A stretch of 64,000 bases of DNA from assembly GCA_041905785.1 (NCBI GenBank), contig JAYRKJ010000017.1:1-64000 (forward strand). Reading direction: 5' to 3'. A program made the translations under genes and the position numbers. This document shows, piece after piece, positions 57,312 to 64,000 of the stretch. The first letter of the stretch is position 1; each line of letters starts with the position of its first letter. The notes beneath the pieces were generated by a model that was not told where the DNA came from, did not search any database, and was given only the letters and a program-made list of their open reading frames with translations. Source of the DNA: Roseateles_B sp041905785 (GTDB lineage Bacteria; Pseudomonadota; Gammaproteobacteria; Burkholderiales; Burkholderiaceae_C).

Positions 57312-58040
57312 TCAAATAATACCGGCGGTGTATGCCACCAATGCCGCCTCTTTGGGCGATGAACAGCGCAGCGATGCCATCGCTACATCCCGGCAAGTCT
57401 CAGCGTCTGCCACACTGAGGCTGAGCCTGTTGGCAATGATGTCGAGCGGTATGTCCGCGCCAGCCAGGCGCAGCAGCTCCTTCTCAAGCTCCGTCAGTGC
57501 GCGGAACTCGTCCGATGGCCTAGCGGGCAGGAACAGGCGTCGGGCGGAAAGCATGGCGTGCCAGCTGAACTTCTGGAACTCTTTGACCATCGCCATGGGC
57601 ATAGGCCCATCTTTCAAGTCCGAGTCACCATGCGCAGACAGCTGCATGATTCGACCGCCTGGGAGATGTGCGGCGATACTGATTCCGGAGGCTAGGCCCA
57701 GGCTGGAACACACATCGTAGAGAGGCCGCACCGCCTTCTCGCCATAGGTGCGAGAACCCCACAGGACGGGATCAGATCGAGTTCTGCAGTGCTGCTGAAC
57801 TGGGCATATCCGGCCCAGGTGCGCCACCGCGAGCCAATCGGTATGCCGCGGGATCGTGTCCACAACGCCCAGCAAGTTGACGTGTGTGCCGTGGTCCTGG
57901 AACGCGGCAGCATCACATGTTCCGAAGCCCAGCGAGGCTGAAAAGCGCGATAGCTCAGCGAGAAACTCGCCGGTGGTCTTGGCCTCAGCGATGCCAAGAA
58001 AGCGCTGCTCTACTATCGCCATGTCTATGCTCCCTTGCAT
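57312..58040 (-). CDS. LuxR-like solo regulator in the prophage immunity region
   Basis: 242 residues from ATG 58040 (GGGGAG 5 bp upstream). N-terminal autoinducer-binding-like domain (HTDWLAVAHLGRICPVQQHC, with DPVLWGSR retaining Asp-Pro and Trp) and a short C-terminal HTH (LTELEKELLRLAGADIPLDI, ANRLSLSVADAETCRDVAMA) that departs from the usual DNA-recognition sequence. No luxI is in the prophage. Likely senses an acyl-HSL or a related ligand and may control the downstream peptide or lysis-lysogeny. Ligand binding is not proven. Confidence 0.75.
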   Translation of the reverse strand: MQGSIDMAIVEQRFLGIAEAKTTGEFLAELSRFSASLGFGTCDAAAFQDHGTHVNLLGVVDTIPRHTDWLAVAHLGRICPVQQHCRTRSDPVLWGSRTYGEKAVRPLYDVCSSLGLASGISIAAHLPGGRIMQLSAHGDSDLKDGPMPMAMVKEFQKFSWHAMLSARRLFLPARPSDEFRALTELEKELLRLAGADIPLDIIANRLSLSVADAETCRDVAMASLRCSSPKEAALVAYTAGII

Positions 58041-58127
58041 GATTCTCCCCGCCGGACAAGGTGTCCCAACCTAGAATTTCTTGCAGGTTGAAGCGGTGGA
58101 ACGTGTGCTAGAGACTCAGCGCCTCTC

Positions 58128-58589
58128 ATGGACCGAGCAGCACAAACGACCGCAGCGGGGAGCGTGCGGCACCAGCGAGGGCTCCGTGATCTGTCGTTGA
58201 TCCCCTACCGGATCGACTTCGACGATCTCAGGTCGCTGGAGTTCTCGCATCTCAACACCAGCCTGGCACCAATGTTGCCGGCTGGGTGCACCGCTGCCGG
58301 CTCTTCACTGTGGTTCTGCTCGAACTCTGCGCAGACGATCATGGTTGAGTTCGAGTGGGTGCTCTACAAGGGCACGGAAGAGCCCCTGTGCAGCAGCATC
58401 GACTCCATCAGGTCCAATCTGGTGCCGTGCAGAACCCTGGACGCGCACCAGCAGCCGCTTTGCTACGCAGAGACCCAGCTTTGCTTCGGAGCCATGCTGA
58501 TGTGGCTGCCCTGGGAGCGTGAAGTACTCAACGCGGCGCGCGCGGCCGCACCTTTGGCGGCGGCGCAGCGACAGCTTGCCCGCTGGTAG
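58128..58589 (+). CDS. Hypothetical phage protein
   Basis: 153 residues. No known motif. The strand is opposite to its neighbours, and its 3' end overlaps the end of the repressor gene by 62 bp (convergent). Contains the block YRIDFDDLRSLEFSHLNTSL. Could be a lysogenically expressed protein. Moderate support from length only. Confidence 0.5.
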   Translation: MDRAAQTTAAGSVRHQRGLRDLSLIPYRIDFDDLRSLEFSHLNTSLAPMLPAGCTAAGSSLWFCSNSAQTIMVEFEWVLYKGTEEPLCSSIDSIRSNLVPCRTLDAHQQPLCYAETQLCFGAMLMWLPWEREVLNAARAAAPLAAAQRQLARW

Positions 58590-59190
58590 CAGCTTCTGCT
58601 AGGCCCAGGCCTGTCGCCACCTCTGCAAACGCGCGGCGCTCATCGGGGGACATGGACGCCATCGCCTGTTGAGCATAGGCAAGCAGGGCCTCGGCTTTAC
58701 CGGCCTGGGCGGCGCCGAGTTCTTGGCGAGCTGGCTTTACCGTCTTGGCAATGTCATCGACCGCCGCGGCCAGCGCTGCTGATGGGCCGTTCTTGATCAG
58801 CATCGTGGCCAGCTGAGCGATCTGCTCGCGCTGCTCGGGGAAAAGTCCTCTCACCGATGTGGCCACCATCATCAATGCGTCACCTGGTGACTGCGCCCGG
58901 GCAACCTGTGCTTCAGCCGGTGAGCCAGCTGGCTGGCCGTCTGGTGCCCCAGGAGGCACATCCATCCAACCCACGGGAAGGCTCAGCTTCGCCTCAATGT
59001 GGCGAGCCATATCGTCACCGACCTCTCGCGGCTCGCCCGTCTTGCTGTGCTTGCTCCGGTTCTTGAGCTGGCTGATCTGACTATGTGATCGCTCGACCAG
59101 GTTGGCAAACGCTTGAACGGATCCAGCCTTCTCGATAAGAGAGAGGAGGTTCGCATGGCGGGTCTCGGTGACTGTCTGCATGCTTGGCAT
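58528..59190 (-). CDS. Phage repressor (HTH only, no LexA-type peptidase domain)
   Basis: 220 residues. N-terminal XRE-like helix-turn-helix (VQAFANLVERSHSQISQLKN) and a long helical C-terminal region without the Ser-Lys peptidase motifs of cI/LexA. So induction probably is not by RecA-promoted self-cleavage; an antirepressor or ligand may be needed. Immediately next to three operator copies (59196-59253) and divergent from the Cro-like gene, the classical immunity layout. Confidence 0.8.
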   Translation of the reverse strand: MPSMQTVTETRHANLLSLIEKAGSVQAFANLVERSHSQISQLKNRSKHSKTGEPREVGDDMARHIEAKLSLPVGWMDVPPGAPDGQPAGSPAEAQVARAQSPGDALMMVATSVRGLFPEQREQIAQLATMLIKNGPSAALAAAVDDIAKTVKPARQELGAAQAGKAEALLAYAQQAMASMSPDERRAFAEVATGLGLAEAATSGQAVAAPPPKVRPRAPR

Positions 59191-59195
59191 TTGAG

Positions 59196-59253
59196 AGCCT
59201 GAGGCTACTAAATGGAATTCGCTGAGGGCTAGCGAAAGTGAGAGCCATGGGCT
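59196..59253. promoter_or_regulatory. Right operator cluster (three repressor sites)
   Basis: AGCC-N3-GGCT at 59196-59206 and 59243-59253, with a degenerate copy CGCT-N3-GGCT at 59220-59230. Centres are 24 and 23 bp apart, about two helical turns, as in lambda OR1-OR3. TAATAT at 59254-59259 is a -10 candidate for the rightward promoter. Confidence 0.7.
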
Positions 59254-59264
59254 AATATTCGTCC

Positions 59265-59519
59265 ATGGACCTGAAAGCTCACCTCTCTGCCGCTCCGCGC
59301 GGCACTGCTGCCGCGATTGCTCGCGCTGTCGGAGTCAGCCCCGTCATGGTCACTCAGTGGGCCAATGGCGATAAGGAGGTACCGCCTCGTCGCTGCATGG
59401 CGATCGAACTGGCCACGCACGGCGCAGTCACTCGGGCAGACCTTCGGCCGGAGGACTACTGGCTGATCTGGCCGGACCTCCCTCAGCCTGAGAAGGCCGA
59501 AGCAGGGCAGGGGGCGTGA
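59265..59519 (+). CDS. Cro-like / YdaS-type DNA-binding protein
   Basis: 84 residues from ATG 59265. MDLKAHLSAAPRGTAAAIAR then AVGVSPVMVTQWANGDKEVP and RRCMAIELATHGAVTRADLR match the YdaS/Cro-like family. Expressed from the rightward promoter in opposition to the repressor. First gene of the rightward transcript. Confidence 0.85.
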   Translation: MDLKAHLSAAPRGTAAAIARAVGVSPVMVTQWANGDKEVPPRRCMAIELATHGAVTRADLRPEDYWLIWPDLPQPEKAEAGQGA

Positions 59520-59614
59520 GATGGGACGCATGTACTGCCCCCCTCCGGTGCTTCCGTGGAAGCGTCGCCAAGAAGAGGCGAAGTGGCGAGAGGCCGACTC
59601 CGCCCCGCCGACGG

Positions 59615-59815
59615 CTATCGAAGCCCTCGAACGATGCTCTGCAGGTGCCCAAGGTCGTTGTGCTGGGTCCGTTGGTCCTTCTGGATCTGATCCAGCTGCT
59701 TCGCAAGCTCCAGCAGCCCTGCATACAGGTTGTGCTTCTCCTGGTCCAGCGGTGCGCCGCCAAGGCCCTTCGGAAGCATGTTGAGGTTTTCTGTGAAGTA
59801 CTTCTTCGCGTTCAT
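59615..59815 (-). CDS. Small phage protein (66 aa), antisense to rightward operon
   Basis: 66 residues, MNAKKYFTENLNMLPKGLGG, helical and charged. Strong ribosome-binding site (AAGGAGGG, 6 bp before the ATG) supports it even though it runs against the neighbouring genes. No known motif. Confidence 0.5.
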   Translation of the reverse strand: MNAKKYFTENLNMLPKGLGGAPLDQEKHNLYAGLLELAKQLDQIQKDQRTQHNDLGHLQSIVRGLR

Positions 59816-59906
59816 GGGCGCCCTCCTTGGGCTGGGTGGTTGGGGAACTTCCAGCGTAACTGAGGCAGGGCGCCCGCCCTTTACTGGACAGCAGGAGGCC
59901 TGACCC

Positions 59907-60362
59907 ATGTCTCGCTTCCTCGAGATCCGCACGCTGCTTGGTATGACCCAGCAGGAGATGGCTGAGGTGCTGGGCTGCGTGCAGTCCAACGTGAGCTTCT
60001 TGGACCGCGGGCAGACGATCACCCCAGAAGTGGCTGGCAAGCTGGTCGAGGCGGGCAGGGCGCTTGGCGTGGCACTGACCTTCGACCACATCTACGGCCA
60101 CGGCCAGCTCCCAGCAGGCCGGTCTCGAACTGCTGCAAGTGAGCCGGCCCCCAAGCCATGGGCCGAACTGCTCGCAGACCTGGCCGCCCGTGGATGGACC
60201 CTGGTGCAGATCTCGGCGCGAATAGGAGTCAGGGTGGCCACCGTGCGCGCCTTGGCGCTTGGTGAGGTCGCTGATGCTCCGCATGCAATCGGCGAGCTGC
60301 TGCTGCAGCTGCACGCCTCCGGCGAAACCAGCAAGCCGGCCAACGCCGCGGTGGAGGCCTGA
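59907..60362 (+). CDS. Phage DNA-binding protein with two helix-turn-helix units
   Basis: 151 residues. N-terminal XRE-type HTH (LGMTQQEMAEVLGCVQSNVS) and a second HTH-like unit (GWTLVQISARIGVRVATVRA). Probable early regulator, perhaps a second Cro/CII-like protein. In the rightward operon upstream of the replication genes. Confidence 0.7.
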   Translation: MSRFLEIRTLLGMTQQEMAEVLGCVQSNVSFLDRGQTITPEVAGKLVEAGRALGVALTFDHIYGHGQLPAGRSRTAASEPAPKPWAELLADLAARGWTLVQISARIGVRVATVRALALGEVADAPHAIGELLLQLHASGETSKPANAAVEA

Positions 60363-60373
60363 CCCATGCGCGC

Positions 60374-60523
60374 TCACCTCAGCCCCCTGCGCAGCTCTGC
60401 TGCCGCCAGTGCCAATGCCCCGGCCCTGGCATCCATTTCCCGCGCCGCCCACAGGCCGCATGCCTTCAGCAGCGCAGCCACTGCGGCCCGGGCCCATTCC
60501 ATGTCGTTGTTCGTCATGTCCAT
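60374..60523 (-). CDS. Small phage protein (49 aa), uncertain
   Basis: 49 residues, MDMTNNDMEWARAAVAALLK then a helical, Ala-rich tail. No ribosome-binding site was found, and the strand opposes its neighbours. Kept because the peptide pattern looks like known small phage frames; a chance frame is possible. Confidence 0.3.
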   Translation of the reverse strand: MDMTNNDMEWARAAVAALLKACGLWAAREMDARAGALALAAAELRRGLR

Positions 60524-60583
60524 GCCAAAAATTTTCGGCCGGGCGAGCCTCACAACACCACACAACAAAGTTTCGGAGGGTTG

Positions 60584-60952
60584 ATGCATCAGCTCGGATT
60601 CCCCTCGGATGTCACCGCGCAGGAGATAGCGCGGGAGACCTCCCTTGGCGGGGCGATCGACCTTTGCGCCAAGGTGGCAGGCCTGGAACCAAAACAGGTC
60701 CAGGCTGAACTCAAGCTGGACAAGGCCCAGTGGTCCCGATGGGCCAGCGGCCAAGAAGGCGTCATCTGGCCCAAGCTGCAGGCCGTCATGGACCTGTGCG
60801 GCAACGACGCACCGATCCTCTGGATGCTCCTGGCCCGCGGCTACGACCTGGCCAGCCTGCGCAAGCGCGAGACCGACCTCGAGAAGCAGAACCGCATGCT
60901 GCGCGAGGAGAACGCGGCCCTGAAGAGGGTGCTGCAGGGAGCGATGGCATGA
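60584..60952 (+). CDS. CII-like phage regulator (HTH plus coiled coil)
   Basis: 122 residues from ATG 60584 with a CGGAGGG site. KLDKAQWSRWASGQEGVIWP suggests a helix-turn-helix, and LRKRETDLEKQNRMLREENA is a C-terminal coiled coil, an arrangement reminiscent of lambda CII tetramers. Coupled to the next gene by a 4-bp overlap. CII identity is inference from layout. Confidence 0.55.
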   Translation: MHQLGFPSDVTAQEIARETSLGGAIDLCAKVAGLEPKQVQAELKLDKAQWSRWASGQEGVIWPKLQAVMDLCGNDAPILWMLLARGYDLASLRKRETDLEKQNRMLREENAALKRVLQGAMA

Positions 60953-61221
60953 CCAGCATCCCAATGAAGTCGCATGAGCCTGAGGCCCAGCACACGGCAT
61001 TCCGCAATGCGCTGCTTGCAGCATTGGCACAGCACGGCCGGGACCTGGAGGCAGAAGAGCTTCTGGCAATCACTTCGCACCTCGTCGGCCAGCTCATCGC
61101 TCTGCAGGACCAGCGGACCACAACCCCGGATATGGCCATGGCCATCGTCATCGCCAACATCCAGGAAGGCAACCGGTCAGCGATCGAGCCCCTGCTGATG
61201 CAGACCGGGGGGCAGGCATGA
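60949..61221 (+). CDS. Hypothetical phage protein (90 aa)
   Basis: 90 residues, helical (HTAFRNALLAALAQHGRDLE, AEELLAITSHLVGQLIALQD). No catalytic motif. Coupled to both neighbours by 4-bp overlaps. Confidence 0.6.
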   Translation: MTSIPMKSHEPEAQHTAFRNALLAALAQHGRDLEAEELLAITSHLVGQLIALQDQRTTTPDMAMAIVIANIQEGNRSAIEPLLMQTGGQA

Positions 61222-61829
61222 CGCAAGTCGCAGTCCTCTTCGCCCGCTCCGACAGCATCTACAAGCAGCTGCCGGGCACCGACGTGTGGGATGAAGCACG
61301 CGATGCTCGGCGCTGGCAGGGTGGTACGCCGGTGGTGGCGCATCCGCCGTGCCGCGGGTGGGGCAAGCTCTTCTACTTCGCCAAGCCGGCGCCGGGCGAG
61401 CTGGACCTTGGGCCTTTCGCAGTCGACCAGGTGCGCCGCTTCGGTGGCGTGCTCGAGCACCCGAAAGACTCGAAGCTCTGGCCCGCATCCGGGCTGCCGC
61501 TGCCTGGCCAGGTTGACGCCTGGGGCGGCTGGACGCTGCCAATCTCGCAGCATTGGTGGGGCCACCGCGCTGAGAAGCTGACCTGGCTCTACATCGTCGG
61601 CTGCGCGCCGCGCGACATCCCTGCCATTCCGCTGCACCTTGGTGAAGCGACGCACGTCATTGCGCGGTCGCGCATGCGCCGAGTCGACGGCACCCGGTTG
61701 CGTAAGGGCATGGCGGGCTGGCGCCCCGAGGTTTCTAAGGCCGAGCGAGAGCACACACCCCGCGCGCTTGCCGAATGGCTCGTGGAGCTTGCCAGGCGCA
61801 CATCGGTGCGCAAGGAGATGGCCGCTTGA
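61218..61829 (+). CDS. Hypothetical phage protein with HPPC motif
   Basis: 203 residues. VAHPPCRGWGKLFYFAKPAP carries a HPPC tetrad in a position that recalls motif IV of DNA methyltransferases (DPPY/NPPF), but no SAM-binding motif is clear. WWGHRAEKLTWLYIVGCAPR follows. Occurs in phage replication-region operons. Function unknown. Confidence 0.6.
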   Translation: MTQVAVLFARSDSIYKQLPGTDVWDEARDARRWQGGTPVVAHPPCRGWGKLFYFAKPAPGELDLGPFAVDQVRRFGGVLEHPKDSKLWPASGLPLPGQVDAWGGWTLPISQHWWGHRAEKLTWLYIVGCAPRDIPAIPLHLGEATHVIARSRMRRVDGTRLRKGMAGWRPEVSKAEREHTPRALAEWLVELARRTSVRKEMAA

Positions 61830-62671
61830 ACTACTACGAGCACCACATCGGCGACTTCCTCAAGAAGACCGTGCACCTCACGGCGGTCGAGGAGGGGATA
61901 TATCGCCGCTTGCTGGACCGCTACTACACCACCGAGCAGTCGCTTCCTGCGGATCTGCGCGAGTGCTGCAAGCTGGCCAGGGCTTCGACAAAGGCTGAAC
62001 GCGATGCGGTGCGGGATGTCCTGCGGGACTTCTTCACCCTGCAAGAGGACGGCTACCACCAGAGCCGCGCCGACCAAGAGATTGCGCGCTTCCAGGAGAA
62101 GTCGGCGAAGGCAAAACGCAGCGCAGAAGCACGCTGGAACGCACAGCGTCCGCAATCCGAAGGCAATGCGAACGCATATGCGAACGCATCGGACGATGGC
62201 ATGCGAACGCATTGCGAAGGCAATGCAACGCGCGCCCGTCCCCAGACACCAGACACCAGTAACCAGTCACCAGTATTAAAGACACACACTGCTACTACCA
62301 CCGATGGTGGGCGCGTGTGTCGGATGCTTCGGCGGGCTGGAATCGCCGACGGGAACCCCGGTCACCCCGACCTGCTGGCCCTCATCGATGCAGGCGCCAC
62401 CGATGCCGAGTTCGAGAGCGCGGCAGCCCAGGCCAAGTCCAAGGGAAAGGGCTTCGCCTACGCCCTGGGCGTGCTCAAGGGCCAGCGGCGCGACGCCGCA
62501 CAGGCCATGTCGGGCATGCACAAGGGCCCCATGCCATCCGCGCCAGCACAGGACCGCAAGTCCCGCCAGCTCGCCACAGCTGCCGTGCTCACAGGCGCCG
62601 CACCGACTGCGCATGCCACCCACCACAACCCGGAGACCCTCGATGTCGACTGCCGAGTCATCGCTCCCTGA
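61826..62671 (+). CDS. DUF1376 (YdaU-like) phage replication protein
   Basis: 281 residues from TTG 61826, which overlaps the previous stop (TTGA). MNYYEHHIGDFLKKTVHLTA then VEEGIYRRLLDRYYTTEQSL is the hallmark of DUF1376, a winged-helix domain of phage replication initiators. The middle is a low-complexity linker (NANAYANASDDGMRTHCEGN). Confidence 0.82.
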   Translation: MNYYEHHIGDFLKKTVHLTAVEEGIYRRLLDRYYTTEQSLPADLRECCKLARASTKAERDAVRDVLRDFFTLQEDGYHQSRADQEIARFQEKSAKAKRSAEARWNAQRPQSEGNANAYANASDDGMRTHCEGNATRARPQTPDTSNQSPVLKTHTATTTDGGRVCRMLRRAGIADGNPGHPDLLALIDAGATDAEFESAAAQAKSKGKGFAYALGVLKGQRRDAAQAMSGMHKGPMPSAPAQDRKSRQLATAAVLTGAAPTAHATHHNPETLDVDCRVIAP

Positions 62672-63125
62672 GCCCTGGGTAGAGCGAATTTTCGCCACCA
62701 TGCGTGCCACCTACGGCGCAGCGTTTGATCGCCAGTGGGAGTGCCCGCCGGGCGTTGACCCCGTGACGCATGCGCAGCAGCTGAAGGCCCACTGGGGGCG
62801 AGAGCTGCGCGGCTACCAGCAGAACCCTGCAGCCATCGGGTTCGCTCTCGGGAATCTGCCCCCGCATCCGCCCAACCTGGTCGAGTTCCGCGCTGCCTGC
62901 TGCAGGCGCCCTGAGCCAGCGAGGCCGATGCTCCCTCAGCCCAAGGCGGACCCGCAGAAGGTCGCCAAAATCGTCGGCGGGATGAATCGCACGATGCAGA
63001 CCGACCCGCGTGAGTGGGCGAGACGCCTCCAGGCACGGCATCAACGCGGCGAGAAGCTGACTGGAGCCCAAGTGGCCATGTACCGCGAGGCACTGCGATT
63101 GCACAACCATGAGGACGAGCAATGA
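62643..63125 (+). CDS. Phage replication-associated protein (helicase-loader-like)
   Basis: 160 residues from ATG 62643, overlapping the preceding gene by 29 bp. WVERIFATMRATYGAAFDRQ and PAAIGFALGNLPPHPPNLVE match the small proteins that follow DUF1376 genes in phages, often compared to lambda P. No ATPase motif. Role inferred from position. Confidence 0.62.
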   Translation: MSTAESSLPEPWVERIFATMRATYGAAFDRQWECPPGVDPVTHAQQLKAHWGRELRGYQQNPAAIGFALGNLPPHPPNLVEFRAACCRRPEPARPMLPQPKADPQKVAKIVGGMNRTMQTDPREWARRLQARHQRGEKLTGAQVAMYREALRLHNHEDEQ

Positions 63126-63361
63126 ACCCGTGCACCAAATCCTGCCCTCATGGCGACTGCGCCAACTGCGTGAGCTTCGGATCGCCCCAGACCGTGCTCC
63201 CGGCCTGCATGGGCGGCTTTTGCTCCGTGCGAGCCAGCTGCAGCCGCTACCACGCCGAGAACCGCGAATACCCGGCCGAGCGCCTGTGTGCACCCGGCAC
63301 GCAGGACTGCTGGGAGCCCATCCGCACCCAGCCCATCACCACCGCAGGAGCCTCAGCATGA
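63122..63361 (+). CDS. Small Cys-rich phage protein (79 aa)
   Basis: 79 residues with ten Cys (MNPCTKSCPHGDCANCVSFG, then CMGGFCSVRASC), probably zinc-binding. Overlaps neighbours by 4 bp. Function unknown. Confidence 0.6.
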   Translation: MNPCTKSCPHGDCANCVSFGSPQTVLPACMGGFCSVRASCSRYHAENREYPAERLCAPGTQDCWEPIRTQPITTAGASA

Positions 63362-63849
63362 GCCGCCACCACAAGGCCAAGCGCAAGGCCTACCGCCCGC
63401 GCGCCGTCATCTCCGACCCTCTGAGCCTGCTGCGCCCCGCTGACAAGCAGCGCCAGGCGGCCGTGCTGCTGCGCTTCCTGTCCGCTCTCGACGCCATGGC
63501 CCGAGGCGAACACCCGGGTGAGGCGGAGTGGCGCGACCTCAGCGACGCGATCAACACCGTCGAGACCCTGGCTCTGGTCCTCCAAAAACTTGACGGGCAC
63601 CAAGTCATGCCCATCGTCAACGCGGAAATCGCCGCCATGGTGGGCGCCGCCAAGCGCTTCAAGGCCGGTCAGGGCGTGCGCTTGGACGCACCGGGCCTGC
63701 AAGCGCTGCGCGACGTGGTCGACGTCTACCGCCAATGCCTGGAGGGCCTGACCGAGCGCGAGATGGCCATGGCCCAGGCCGAGACGCAGCGCCGCGTGAA
63801 CCAGCTGCTGCGAGCCAAGAACCAAACAAACGAGGTAGTGACGCTATGA
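63358..63849 (+). CDS. Hypothetical phage protein (163 aa)
   Basis: 163 residues. Basic N terminus (MSRHHKAKRKAYRPRAVISD) and helical remainder (AINTVETLALVLQKLDGHQV). No known motif. Common in phage early regions between replication and NinB-like genes. Confidence 0.6.
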   Translation: MSRHHKAKRKAYRPRAVISDPLSLLRPADKQRQAAVLLRFLSALDAMARGEHPGEAEWRDLSDAINTVETLALVLQKLDGHQVMPIVNAEIAAMVGAAKRFKAGQGVRLDAPGLQALRDVVDVYRQCLEGLTEREMAMAQAETQRRVNQLLRAKNQTNEVVTL

Positions 63850-64000
63850 CCTGCCCTCCCTGCACTGGCAACTGCCGGCAAGGCCGCGACTACCCATTGG
63901 CGCAGCCCGACAACGAGGATCCGCTGGCGCCGTCTCGCGGCATCGCCGTGGGCCTGATCATCGGCATCGTTTTCTGGGCTGTCGTTGCCGCCGCGGTGGT
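63846..64000 (+). CDS. Partial small phage membrane protein
   Basis: First 51 codons (MTCPPCTGNCRQGRDYPLAQ onward) with a Cys-rich N terminus and a membrane helix (GLIIGIVFWAVVAAAVV) that runs off the window. Start overlaps the previous stop (ATGA). Confidence 0.55.
   Translation, partial: MTCPPCTGNCRQGRDYPLAQPDNEDPLAPSRGIAVGLIIGIVFWAVVAAAV

Larger units (their letters stand above)
45575..64000. mobile_element. Left part of a temperate prophage integrated at tRNA-Ser
   Basis: Begins after tRNA-Ser and extends past the window end. Contains a tyrosine integrase next to the tRNA, an excisionase-like gene, a leftward recombination operon with a DGR, an immunity region with repressor, Cro-like protein and paired operator clusters, and rightward replication genes. 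This is a lambdoid arrangement. Structural, packaging and lysis genes and the right attachment site are not in view, so whether the prophage is intact cannot be judged. Confidence 0.9.

Noticed and set aside
59521..59784. 87-codon plus-strand frame after the Cro-like gene
   Set aside because: Composition becomes arbitrary after about residue 35, and the opposite-strand 66-residue gene here has a much better ribosome-binding site.

Overview
The window looks like a chromosome segment from a high-GC betaproteobacterium of the order Burkholderiales. I infer this from gene order (gmk-rpoZ-spoT on one side, yicC with a kinase/phosphatase/rph/rdgB/hemW block on the other) and from protein character. 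The genus is not determined.

Layout. (1) 1-1046: start of a probable spoT, then rpoZ and gmk, all minus strand. (2) 1047-12047: an amide-uptake island with an outer-membrane porin, an amidase, a urea/amide-type ABC transporter (two permeases, two ATPases, a Tat-exported binding protein), a second amidase, an AA_synth-family protein and a GntR/FCD regulator. (3) 12063-25398: thirteen minus-strand genes forming a quorum-sensing-linked biosynthetic cluster. It has an acyl-CoA dehydrogenase, a LuxI acyl-homoserine-lactone synthase, a LuxR regulator, two adjacent pairs of KAS III-like condensing enzymes, a GNAT acyltransferase, a second acyl-CoA dehydrogenase, a PLP decarboxylase, an AMP-forming ligase, a MATE exporter and an acyl carrier protein. 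In each KAS pair one member keeps the nucleophilic Cys in the expected place and the other does not, which recalls heterodimeric PqsBC. Regions 2 and 3 (about 24.7 kb) lie between gmk and yicC, genes usually adjacent in this order, so they look inserted. (4) 25818-45385: mostly housekeeping genes, namely yicC, Ser/Thr kinase, PP2C, rph, rdgB, hemW, a LysR regulator, EAL-GGDEF protein, cheB-cheD-cheR, a GGDEF protein, an FlhG-like ATPase, truncated hemoglobin, TonB-like protein, Smr protein, radC, slpA, ispH and serS.

(5) 45484-64000: a tRNA-Ser(CGA) followed by the left part of a prophage that runs off the window. The integrase abuts the tRNA. The leftward early operon (55726 down to 45670) carries recT, a YqaJ-type exonuclease and a DnaQ-like exonuclease, and within it a complete diversity-generating retroelement (DGR): reverse transcriptase, Avd, a 90-bp template repeat and two target genes with variable repeats. 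Every mismatch between the template and the two variable repeats (10 of 10 and 14 of 14) falls on an adenine of the template strand, which is the diagnostic DGR signature.

The immunity region (57130-59519) has a repressor, a Cro-like protein and an operator set AGCC-N3-GGCT spaced 23-24 bp, three sites at the right promoter and two more at the left promoter. It also holds a LuxR-like solo regulator immediately upstream of a 51-residue peptide with a double-glycine leader and a proline-rich tail. Rightward replication genes follow to the window end.

All calls are from reading the sequence only. No database search was run.
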